A DNA stretch of 64,000 nt from Terriglobus roseus DSM 18391 (GTDB lineage: Bacteria; Acidobacteriota; Terriglobia; Terriglobales; Acidobacteriaceae), in contig NC_018014.1 of assembly GCF_000265425.1 (NCBI RefSeq), positions 3,224,001 through 3,288,000 of the forward strand. Reading direction: 5' to 3'. The position numbers were made by a program, and so were the translations under genes. The notes under the pieces were generated by a model. It was not told where the DNA came from, searched no databases, and saw only the letters and a list, made by a program, of their open reading frames with translations. Positions 27,801-34,643 of the stretch are shown in pieces (the stretch's first letter is position 1; every line of letters starts with the position of its first letter).

Positions 27801-28000
27801 CCATCCTGATGACGTCCCTCGCAACGCTGATCGGCCTGCTGCCCATGGCGCTGAAACTCGGCGAAGGGAGTGAGTCCTACGCGCCGCTTGCCCAGGCGCT
27901 CATCGGAGGCCTTACCCTGTCCGTCGCGTTGACGATCTTCCTGGTACCCGCGGGCTTTTATCTTGCCTACCGGAGTCGGAATGAAAGCAGTGCGGCCTGA
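24830..28000 (+). CDS. RND efflux permease (HAE1-like) with altered proton relay
   Basis: 1056 residues, the full length of AcrB-type permeases with duplicated six-helix halves and two large periplasmic loops. The N-terminal PYLIVVLCLVVMILGTVSVG and the porter-domain repeats are typical. Helix 4 reads LSRLIDNSVVVLENIFRHM and helix 10 GIALSNSILIVEFAHHL. Aligned by eye with AcrB, Asp407 is kept (residue 398), Asp408 is Asn (399) and Lys940 is Ser (958), so the canonical proton relay is not conserved. It exports drugs or other toxic compounds using the proton gradient; substrates are unknown. An AGAGAGGAAA ribosome-binding site precedes the ATG. Confidence 0.93.
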   Translation: MSGFSIRNPYLIVVLCLVVMILGTVSVGSMPVDMFPPVNLPVVAVATFYSGMPPQQIETNITYHLERQFTLAAGIDHMESRSLPGVSLIKVYFRAGTDPDADAASISSLASSDLRDMPPGTYPPIVLKQDAASTPVALVTLSGSGLNESTLKDVGQNFVRNQLASVQGASVTQPFGGRWRQIMLYADPYKLEANQLSPMDVVRAVNDANVILPAGDVQIGRYDYNIYTNSMLGGAADIAQVPLKMVGQSPVRVGDVATPQDSFGLQYNIVRVNGQRGVYLPIFKQGGDSNTIAIVNGVKDTLKTLVDVPSSLKTDVEFDQSRFVKVAITTLVHEGGVGLFLTCLMILIFLGSMRATVAVFFSIPLSLLSTFFILKMTGSSINSMVLGGLALALSRLIDNSVVVLENIFRHMEEGESPVVAAENGGKEVALPVLAGTLTTVVVFFPVTMLYGVSRFLFSALALAVVISLFASYFVALTVVPLFCARFIKSPHGEVIHESAEDEQPISADPASTHHGLWARFNASFTRGFDGLLHRYDRAVAWVLERPWQTLGAAGALFAVSLLLFPFMGLSFFPRTDAGQFVISFKAPSGTNLQATEGEATRIEAIVKRVVSKHDLGIVVTNIGVDPGFSALFSPNAAMHTGFTQVALSEDHKASSFHYIDEVKAAIAKEIPEVQTFYSSGSLVDGVLNMGAPAPIDVRITGNDVNADYALAQKIAGKIRGVHGVADVYIPQDIDYPSLRISVDRTRASQLRLTEKEVVSNIITALTSNQMIAPSIWIDPKSGNNYFLTVMYKEGQVKSIEDLKAIPLHGANITQPTRLDMVAKIEQFNAPTELDHTQIRRNLDVYVRPQEEDLGTLTKQIKAIVDQSNPPHGISVALTGSVKSMNESFRSFAIGLTLSIVLLFLILVAQFRSFVDPFIILLALPPGITGVIVALLLWGTTLNVMSLMGVVMLAGIALSNSILIVEFAHHLLSLGHSVREAITTSCRVRLRPILMTSLATLIGLLPMALKLGEGSESYAPLAQALIGGLTLSVALTIFLVPAGFYLAYRSRNESSAA

Positions 28001-28200
28001 GGGCTTCAGCGGCCCCTCTCTCAAGCAACAATATAAGACCGGCAGAGCTTGGCAGAGGTGTTGCTTCTGAGAAAAGCCGTGGCTGTAGGAATCGCTTGGA
28101 GTGGTGCGAAACGCCTGTGTGTTTGTCCTGCCGACCAACCCTGAGCTCTTGGCAGGCGCGTAGAGTGTTGGGCATGTCTGCGGCAGAGGAGGCCGCCAGT

Positions 28201-29161
28201 ATGCTCAAGAGGTCCAAAAAACATGTTGTGCGGAAGACGGTTCTTCGCCTGCCAGATCTCGATCACGCGAAGACCTCAGTATTGAACAGCTTGAGCTCCC
28301 CGCGTTCGCGGCGCAACTACAAGTTTGCGATGGAGCAGTTCATCGACTGGTACTGTTCAGAACCTAGACTAGCCCTGAACCGGACAGTCGTGCTCCGCTT
28401 CCGCCTACACCTCGAATCGCTCGGATTAGCCGCAGGGACGATCAATCAGAGGCTTGCGGCGGTCAGAAGGCTGGCCTACGAAGCGGCAGACTCGGGTCTG
28501 CTGAGTCCGGAACTTGCTGCGGGCATACGGCGCGTTAAAGGCGTCAAGCAACTTGGATGCCGTGCGGGCAACTGGCTCAATCAGGATCAGGCTCGGTTGC
28601 TTCTTGAGAAAGCGAATGGCCAAGGGCTACGCCACATTCGGGATGTCGCTATGATCGCGATCCTGCTCGGTCGCGGTTTGCGCCGAGCAGAGTTGTCTGC
28701 ACTTCGCAGAGAAGACATACAAATCCGACAGGGCCATTGGGCGATCGTTGATTTAGTTGGCAAAGGGCAACCACGTCCGCACCGTTCCCATGCCCGGCTG
28801 GGTAAAGAATGCCATAGACAGATGGCTGACAGCTGCATCCGCCGCGACGGGACGAGTGTTCAGGGCAGTCAGTCGTCACGGAACCGTCTGGGGTAACGGT
28901 ATATCCGAAAACGTCGTCTGGTACGTAGTCCGGAGCTGTGCGATGCGCCTAGAGCTCGACCACCTCGCGCCTCACGACCTTCGGCGAACCTGCGCAAAAC
29001 TCTGCCATGTGAGTGGCGGCGAACTGGAGCAAATACAATTTCTTCTCGGGCACGCCTCCGTTCTTACGACCGAGCGTTATCTCGGTTGCAAGCAGAACCT
29101 GGAAGAGCCGGTAAATGACCGCTTCGGCTGCCTGTTCACTGGAGCTCTCGAAGCGCGATAA
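28201..29161 (+). pseudogene. Tyrosine recombinase/integrase with a single-base frameshift
   Basis: Two frames together give one XerC/D-like recombinase of about 320 residues. The first frame (from ATG 28201, with AGGAGG 8 nt upstream) holds the SAM-like N-terminal core-binding domain (SPRSRRNYKFAMEQFIDWY) and the catalytic Arg region (LGRGLRRAELSALRRED). Near 28765-28767 the sequence AAAGGG has one G more than needed; beyond it the other frame continues GKGNHVRTVPMPGWVK, HDLRRTCAKLCH (H-x-x-R) and LLGHASVLTTERYLG (His and Tyr nucleophile). All catalytic residues survive, so the frameshift is recent, or a sequencing error. An intrinsic hairpin follows at 29241-29265. It marks the left edge of an accessory islet. 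Confidence 0.8.
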
Positions 29162-29240
29162 GACCTGTTTTCGCCAACCGAGAACGCCTCGGCGGATTTG
29201 GTTCTGAGAAGCCGGCCTCGGGATACTTATCGTGTCTGAG

Positions 29241-29265
29241 TGAGTGCATCGGCAAGATGCACTCA
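29241..29265. terminator. Hairpin between integrase remnant and SnoaL-like gene
   Basis: TGAGTGCATC (29241-29250) pairs with GATGCACTCA (29256-29265) around GGCAA. It lies between convergent genes. A downstream T tract is lacking, so termination is likely but not certain. Confidence 0.55.
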
Positions 29266-29288
29266 CAAGCATTCGCCACCTGCGATGG

Positions 29289-29705
29289 CTAATGCGCCGA
29301 TCTGGTGGCCGGCTCGGAGGCACGCGCAAGCGCTTGGGTATCGATGTACTCCTGAATCCTCGTCACCTTGCCATTTCGGACGGTTATGTCGAAGATCCAC
29401 TCGTCCTTGAATGGCTTCCTGGTGGCCCTGATCTTTCCCGTAGCGACGCCGATGGCCAGAACCCGGTCTCCCTGCGCAACGAACTCCGGGGGCTTCGGGT
29501 ACGACATCTCGACCGTCTGGTTGGCCTTTTCAAGTGCCTCCTGCAACCCCGCGTGTCCGCGGTAGGTTCCGGCCAGCGGCCAGTCCTCACCTGGAACGAT
29601 CCACTCAAGATCTTCGGAGACCAGCGCCAGCAGGGCCTGCTTATCGCGCTGACCGATCGCGGCGAAAAAACTCTTCACAACTGTGACGTTCTCGTGTGTG
29701 CTCAT
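29289..29705 (-). CDS. SnoaL/NTF2-like protein
   Basis: 138 residues with the cone-shaped NTF2 fold of SnoaL-like proteins: VVKSFFAAIGQRDKQALLALVSEDLEWIVPG, then YRGHAGLQEALEKANQTVEMSY and RVLAIGVATGKIRATRKPF, finishing DEWIFDITVRNGKVTRIQEYID. Such proteins are often small isomerases, hydrolases or orphan ligand binders. The ATG at 29705 (MSTHENVTVV) is preferred because GGGAGGAAG lies about 7 nt upstream. It is the last of a run of minus-strand genes (two SDRs and an F420-reductase-like protein) that looks like an acquired redox cluster. Confidence 0.85.
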   Translation of the reverse strand: MSTHENVTVVKSFFAAIGQRDKQALLALVSEDLEWIVPGEDWPLAGTYRGHAGLQEALEKANQTVEMSYPKPPEFVAQGDRVLAIGVATGKIRATRKPFKDEWIFDITVRNGKVTRIQEYIDTQALARASEPATRSAH

Positions 29706-29797
29706 CGCACTTCCTCCCATTCTGTTATGCCGGTGCATGGCTGAGGTGACCCTCCATGCAGGAGGGGTACTTTTCGGAGCCAATGACAGTCGATGGA

Positions 29798-30400
29798 CTA
29801 CTGCTGCTTCCTGAACAAGTCCTGGAAGATGAGTGGCCCCCAGGTGCGACCTCGTGCGTGCACGAGGGCACCGCCCTCGTTAAGCCTGCCCAGTTTCACG
29901 GGTGCGTACCCGAGCTGTTTGGCAAGATCCGCCACGGGAGCGACTGCGTCTTCGTCGTCGCTCGACAGAAAGACCACACGGTAGCCGCCCTCGACCACTG
30001 GATTCGTTGCGAGCGTGGCAGCAATCAGGTGATTGAAGCCTTTCACCAGCCTGGCGCCATTGAAGGCCTTCGCAAGGAACGCGGAGGACGGCAGGCCGTC
30101 CAGTTCCTCAGGCGGGACAGGGAACGAGTTCGTCGTGTCAATGATCGTCTTGCCCTTCCAGCTCGGCAAGGCCTTCGCAACGGCACTATGCTCGCCGAAC
30201 GGGACCGCGAGGAAGATCGTGTCCGCCTTGAGAGCTTCCTGCAGCGACCTGGCAACGACCGTAGGTCCGATGGCCCGAGCCTGCGAGGCCAGTTCCTCGG
30301 GCGGCCGACGGCTTGCGACGGTCACGTCGATGTTCTTACGCGCGAACGCTTGTGCGAGCGCCTGGCCTATCTTGCCGAATCCAACAATTGCATAGCTCAT
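29798..30400 (-). CDS. NADPH-dependent F420-reductase-like protein
   Basis: 200 residues with a Rossmann dinucleotide fold (SYAIVGFGKIGQALAQAFARK, G-x-G-x-x-G pattern) and the F420_oxidored domain layout: IFLAVPFGEHSAVAKALPSWKGKTIIDTTN, then KAFNGARLVKGFNHLIAATLA. Members without F420 biosynthesis in the host act as NAD(P)-binding oxidoreductases of unknown substrate. A ribosome-binding sequence GGAGAAAACT precedes the ATG. It lies about 90 nt downstream of an SDR gene in the same direction. Confidence 0.85.
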   Translation of the reverse strand: MSYAIVGFGKIGQALAQAFARKNIDVTVASRRPPEELASQARAIGPTVVARSLQEALKADTIFLAVPFGEHSAVAKALPSWKGKTIIDTTNSFPVPPEELDGLPSSAFLAKAFNGARLVKGFNHLIAATLATNPVVEGGYRVVFLSSDDEDAVAPVADLAKQLGYAPVKLGRLNEGGALVHARGRTWGPLIFQDLFRKQQ

Positions 30401-30491
30401 AGTTTTCTCCGATACCTGTTGGTGTTGCTCTCCCGCTGATGGAATCCGGTGAGTGCGTTAGCGAACCGCCACTCACCGGGGGCCGCCGATC

Positions 30492-31226
30492 TTAAACGGC
30501 CGTCATGCCACCATCGACGAACAACTCCACCCCGTTCACGTAGCTGGAATCGTCAGAAGCGAGGAACAACGCGACCGTCGCAATCTCTTCAGGCTGTCCC
30601 ATCTTGCCGCGCGGAATGAGCGACTCGAAGAACTCCCGCGCCTCCTTGCTGAGGACCTCTTCCTGCATCGGCGAGGTGACAGCCCCCGGAACCAGCAGGT
30701 TCACACGGATATGTCTGCCCTTCAGTTCGTTGACCCACGTGCGTGCGAAGGAGCGTAACGCCAACTTGCTCGCGGCATAGACACCGAAACCGGGGAAGCC
30801 TTTTGCGGAAGCATTGGAGCCGGTCATGATGATCGATGCGCCATCACTCAACAGCGGCAACGCCTTCTGAACCGTGAAGAGGGTGCCGCGCACATTGAGG
30901 TCAAAGGCCGCGTCGAAGTGCTCCTCAGTGATCTGGCCCAGTGGCAGTGGTTCCCCTTTGCCGGCACTTGCGAACAGGATGTCGATCTTGCCCTTTTCGC
31001 GCTTGACCGTATCGAAGAGGCGGTCCAGATCGTCCAGATTGGCTGCGTCACCGCGCACGCCCGTTACATTCCGGCCAATCGTCTTGAGCGCCTCATCCAG
31101 TTGCTCCTGCCGACGGCCGGTGATGAAGACATAGGCACCTTCTTCCACGAAGCGCTTCGCGCTCGCCAGGGCCATGCCGCTCGATCCACCCGTGATGACT
31201 GCTACTTTTCCTTCAAGCTTTCCCAT
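30492..31226 (-). CDS. SDR oxidoreductase, paralog 1
   Basis: 244-residue classical SDR: TGGSSGMALASAKRFVEEGA nucleotide-binding glycine region (third Gly of TGxxxGxG replaced by Ala, TGGSSGMALA), FASAGKG in place of NNAG, catalytic YAASK (VYAASKLALRSFA) and final VDGGMTAV. It is a close paralog of the next gene upstream (31320-32051): stretches such as GRNVTGVRGDAANLDDLDRL are identical. Both have the atypical FASAGKG motif. The two copies are neighbours on one strand, divergent from an AraC regulator. Substrate unknown. Confidence 0.92.
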   Translation of the reverse strand: MGKLEGKVAVITGGSSGMALASAKRFVEEGAYVFITGRRQEQLDEALKTIGRNVTGVRGDAANLDDLDRLFDTVKREKGKIDILFASAGKGEPLPLGQITEEHFDAAFDLNVRGTLFTVQKALPLLSDGASIIMTGSNASAKGFPGFGVYAASKLALRSFARTWVNELKGRHIRVNLLVPGAVTSPMQEEVLSKEAREFFESLIPRGKMGQPEEIATVALFLASDDSSYVNGVELFVDGGMTAV

Positions 31227-31319
31227 AATTTCCCTTCAGTTTGCCGTGCGATATTTCGTTGGATAAAGTTCCTTCTTGGTGGTTCGGGAGATCAACCACC
31301 TTTGGCGATGCGGCACGAC

Positions 31320-32051
31320 TCAGACCGCTGAGAAGCCGCCGTCGACCGCAAAATCCATGCCGTTCACATAGCTCGAATCGTCGGAAGCCAGGAACAGCGC
31401 TGCCGCTGCAATCTCCTCAGGACGACCCATCTTTCCGCGGGGGATCAAGGACTCGAACATCTCCCTCGTTGCCTGGTCCAGACGCTGAGAATCCGGTGTG
31501 TCCACCTGCCCCGGGCTCAGCACGTTCACGCGGATCTTTCTGCCCTTCAGTTCGTTGAGCCACGTGCGTGCAAAGGAGCGCAAGGCTGCCTTGCTAGCCG
31601 CGTAGACGCCGTAGCCAGGAAATCCTTTGACCGATGCGACCGATCCGGTCAGGATGATCGATCCGCCGTCATTGATCAGCGGCAACGCCTTCTGCGCCGT
31701 GAACAGCGTTCCGCGTACAATCAGGCCGAACTCACTATCGAAATGCTGTTCCGTAATCTCGCCCAGCACTGCGGCTTCGCCTTTGCCGGCACTCGCGAAG
31801 AGAATGTCGATTTTGCCCTTTTGCTTCTTGACCGTATCGAAGAGGCGGTCCAGATCGTCCAGATTGGCTGCGTCTCCGCGCACGCCCGTCACGTTCCGGC
31901 CGATCAGCTTTACGGCCTCATCGAGCGCCTGCTGCCTGCGGCCCGTGATGAAGACGTAGGCACCTTCTTCAACGAACAGCTTGGCGCTCTCCAGGGCCAA
32001 ACCGCTCGACCCTCCCGTGATAACTGCAACCTTACCTTCAAGCTTTCCCAT
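31320..32051 (-). CDS. SDR oxidoreductase, paralog 2
   Basis: 243 residues starting MGKLEGKVAVITGGSSG (ATG at 32051 with AAAGGAGC upstream). It has the same unusual cofactor motif (TGGSSGLALESAK), FASAGKG, and YAASKAALRSFA active site as the gene downstream, and ends in VDGGFSAV. The near-identity of long blocks and of the N-terminal 60 residues points to tandem duplication. It is divergent from the AraC-type gene, whose product may regulate this operon; the 116 nt between them contain no obvious operator palindrome. Confidence 0.92.
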   Translation of the reverse strand: MGKLEGKVAVITGGSSGLALESAKLFVEEGAYVFITGRRQQALDEAVKLIGRNVTGVRGDAANLDDLDRLFDTVKKQKGKIDILFASAGKGEAAVLGEITEQHFDSEFGLIVRGTLFTAQKALPLINDGGSIILTGSVASVKGFPGYGVYAASKAALRSFARTWLNELKGRKIRVNVLSPGQVDTPDSQRLDQATREMFESLIPRGKMGRPEEIAAAALFLASDDSSYVNGMDFAVDGGFSAV

Positions 32052-32167
32052 ACTTGCTCCTTTGCGTGCCGTAACATTCGTACACAGGAGTAGATTCATC
32101 TTGCGATGGACGAGAACTGTTCAGAAGTCCAAAACTTTTGTCTATTCGTCCAAACACGGAGGTTTCA

Positions 32168-33130
32168 TTGGACCCGATATCAGATGTCTTCCGAACGCTG
32201 CACGTAACTGCATTCGGTCAGCACAGGCTGGAGGCTACCGCCCCTTGGGGACTCAAAGGGGGAGGAGCGGAGAGCGAACAGAGAGAGCCGGATGCTGACA
32301 AAAGCAGCTCACCGACAGACCTGGCGCACTTCGCCATGCTTTCGCGCGGCAACTGCTGGCTCAATGTCGAGGGCATTACGGAGCCGATACCACTGACGGG
32401 TGGTGACTGCATGTTGCTGACCCGTGACACTCCGATCATCATGCGCGATAGCCCTCGAACGCATCCGAAGTTGAGTTTCCGCGACATTGCGGCCCGGGCT
32501 GAGAGCAACGTCGGTCATTGTGGAGGTGGCGGCGCGCCGACGACGATCGTCTGCGGCTCTCTTAGTTTCGACCGCGCAAGTCTGAAACCGATCACCCAGC
32601 TATTGCCGAGCTTCATTCTGATCAGGGCTGATCAGGCACGCACGTTTGCTCTTCAGAACACGATGCAGGCGCTGGCGTCGGAGATGGCAGACCAGGTGCC
32701 GGGGTCTGGGATTGTTGCGACACGCCTGGCCGAGGTTCTATTCATCCAGGTACTGCGGGCGTACATTGCGTCGGACCCGGGACGCAACAAGGGATGGCTT
32801 CGTGCCGTGTTCGATCCTCAAATCGGCAGCGCCCTGACTGCTTTTCACGATCGTGTGGGTGCGCCCTGGACAGTGGAGTCTCTGTCCGAAGCGGCGGGCG
32901 TGTCACGCTCCGCATTCGCAGTGCGCTTCAAAGAACTGCTGGGACAAACACCGCTGGAATATGTGACGGAGTGGCGAATGCAGAAGGCGATGCATTTACT
33001 CGAACAGAAGGACAGGAAACTCGTCGACATTGCCCGGTCGGTCGGTTACGAATCGGATGCTGCCTTCAGTAAGGCGTTCAAGCGTGTGGTTGGAACCAGT
33101 CCAGGGGAATACCTCAAACGTGGGGAGTAA
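32168..33130 (+). CDS. AraC-family transcriptional regulator
   Basis: About 320 residues: an N-terminal cupin-like sensing domain of the kind found in AraC_N/cupin_6 regulators (HFAMLSRGNCWLNVEG, PIPLTGGDCMLLTRD) and a C-terminal pair of helix-turn-helix motifs (WTVESLSEAAGVSRSAFAVRFKELLG; LVDIARSVGYESDAAFSKAFKRVVG) ending with PGEYL. The start TTG at 32168 (coding LDPISDVFRTL) is preferred because ACGGAGG lies 5 nt upstream, rather than the TTG 30 nt earlier. Its divergent position suggests it controls the adjacent SDR/F420-like/SnoaL-like genes, perhaps in response to a small toxic molecule. Confidence 0.9.
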   Translation: MDPISDVFRTLHVTAFGQHRLEATAPWGLKGGGAESEQREPDADKSSSPTDLAHFAMLSRGNCWLNVEGITEPIPLTGGDCMLLTRDTPIIMRDSPRTHPKLSFRDIAARAESNVGHCGGGGAPTTIVCGSLSFDRASLKPITQLLPSFILIRADQARTFALQNTMQALASEMADQVPGSGIVATRLAEVLFIQVLRAYIASDPGRNKGWLRAVFDPQIGSALTAFHDRVGAPWTVESLSEAAGVSRSAFAVRFKELLGQTPLEYVTEWRMQKAMHLLEQKDRKLVDIARSVGYESDAAFSKAFKRVVGTSPGEYLKRGE

Positions 33131-33444
33131 ACCACGATCGCTCCCCGTGACCGTGCTTCTCGTCAGCGGGAGACTACTCGACGAGTGAAAATCGCCAATG
33201 CGCTCATCGAAGTAGGACGATACAAAACACCGGTCAACCACAGTGGCAGTCTCTGCCGATAACTTTCGCCTCTGAGTCGCAATCTTCCTCGGCGCCTGGC
33301 CCACCCGCCCACAGCGGAAGTCGCTTGACACCCCGCGATACATCAAGACAGCGAATGAGGAGGGCCAACTTGCCCTCCGTTCTTACTCTGTGCCAATGCG
33401 CATAAATACGGATCAACCATCCGAATTGGCGAGTCGTTAGAGAT
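33131..33444. other. Gene-free region containing a partial dispersed repeat
   Basis: No credible gene. It holds a TTGACACCCCGCGATAC-like block and hairpin (33324-33377, see repeat entry) and, near 33435, a short remnant GATCTAATTC related to the AATCTAATTTTTG motif of the fuller copies. The rest shows nothing identifiable. Confidence 0.5.
33324..33377 (+). repeat. Dispersed TTGACA/hairpin element, degraded copy C
   Basis: TTGACACCCCGCGATACATC followed by AAGACAGCG, then the stem GGAGGGC/GCCCTCC (33358-33364 with 33371-33377). This matches the first quarter of the fuller elements at 34451-34643 (plus) and 48092-48288 (minus). Confidence 0.7.
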
Positions 33445-34332
33445 CTAATTCGGTGACGGTCGCTCGATGTGGTCGATGATCAGGCACTCCACTTTGTCCT
33501 TATCGGAAGTCAGCTTCAACCCAAGCTCTGCCTGCAACGACGAGAACACCGAGGGTCCGATATCCGCTGAGTTATCCGCGGCGAGTCCGGCCTGCCCCAG
33601 GTCAAGCGCCATGTCATAGATCCCGGTGAGCCCCGTCTTGTCCACCACGGGGCGTCCCGCGGGTCCGGACAACAGCAACGCCAGCGTGCCTATGGTGGCG
33701 CCGTAGATTTCGATGTGCCCGTTGGCCGGGTCGCGAACGAAAAATCCGCTACCACCGGGAACCGCCACTGCACCGGGATGCATGACCCGGGCTTGCTCCC
33801 CATCGCCGGATTTGGCGGGCTTCAGCTTCGGTCCATTCTTCGCAATTCGCAATGCGAAGATCGGCTTGTCTGTCATCTCGCGATGGACCACCAACTTGAA
33901 TCTCTCGGCCAGCAGCGTCTGCATCATCGCGTGCAGCATCCTTGTCCGCTCCACCGGATCTCGCCAGGCCTCGGCGTCCGAATCGCCAATATGAGCGTCG
34001 ATGTTATAGCGCTCCTGCGATAGCTCTCGCGGCATCGCTAATATGCGGTCCTGCACCAGGTATCCCAGCGGATCGCCCGATCTCGGGATATGGGCCGCGC
34101 CGACTACCACCAGGAGCGGGCAGTTCGTCATATGAATTCCATTGCGCGTCGGCTGCACCTGGTCTGGACTACAGGTGCCGGTGTTGCTTACGTTCTGGCG
34201 GATGGAAGCCACATCGAAGCTCATTGGCCGCCCCGCTGTCTGGGCGCTCACGGGCACCGCCACGAAGACAACCAAAGCAGCCGCCAAGGACTTCGCAACG
34301 AACCAGCAGCGCTTCACTTGAAAGCCGTCCAT
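33445..34332 (-). CDS. TIGR03435-family secreted protein
   Basis: About 295 residues. A signal peptide (SLAAALVVFVAVPVSAQ) is followed by the signature blocks of the TIGR03435 family, found in large paralog numbers in soil Acidobacteria: MSFDVASIRQN at the start of the mature protein, MMQTLLAERFKLVVHREMTD, KPIFALRIAKNGPKLKPA, and RPVVDKTGLTGIYDMALDL before the C-terminus PSVFSSLQAELGLKL. It has a Cys pair near GTCSPDQ and TNCPL. The function of the family is unknown; peptidase-like or envelope roles have been proposed but not shown. The ATG at 34332 is chosen over one 24 nt upstream because the positively charged signal region begins there. Confidence 0.88.
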   Translation of the reverse strand: MDGFQVKRCWFVAKSLAAALVVFVAVPVSAQTAGRPMSFDVASIRQNVSNTGTCSPDQVQPTRNGIHMTNCPLLVVVGAAHIPRSGDPLGYLVQDRILAMPRELSQERYNIDAHIGDSDAEAWRDPVERTRMLHAMMQTLLAERFKLVVHREMTDKPIFALRIAKNGPKLKPAKSGDGEQARVMHPGAVAVPGGSGFFVRDPANGHIEIYGATIGTLALLLSGPAGRPVVDKTGLTGIYDMALDLGQAGLAADNSADIGPSVFSSLQAELGLKLTSDKDKVECLIIDHIERPSPN

Positions 34333-34450
34333 GCCCGCAATAGACCGGCATGGCATCGAAAAGTTTCAAACGCTTCGAGATTCTGCGCGCGCCCAGCGCT
34401 CCAGGAGCGGATCATGACCGCGAAGCCGAGGATAAAGAAACCGAAAGCCC

Positions 34451-34643
34451 TTGACACCCGCGATACAATAAAGACAGCGAAACGGGAGGGCCCAGTGGCC
34501 CTCCCGTTCTTCTTTTGAATCGCTAAGTCCTTTGAAATCTAATTTTTGCGTGTAACTCCAATGGAATCTAATTTTTGCAAAAACGGGAATCGTCAACTTG
34601 TTTCGAATCTGATATTTACGAGAAACAGGGGGAGGGTACCCTC
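34451..34643 (+). repeat. Dispersed TTGACA/hairpin/AATCTAATTTTTG element, copy A
   Basis: Order along the plus strand: TTGACACCCGCGATACAATA (34451-34470); a 12-bp stem (34481-34492 with 34497-34508, loop CAGT) followed by CTTCTTTT as in an intrinsic terminator; three related blocks about 28-36 nt apart, GAAATCTAATTTTTGC (ending 34549), GGAATCTAATTTTTGC (ending 34578) and CGAATCTGATATTTAC (ending 34619); and finally GGGGGAGGGTACCCTC (34628-34643). The same order occurs inverted at 48092-48288. The end of this copy supplies the stop codon of the CocE gene on the minus strand. Confidence 0.8.
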
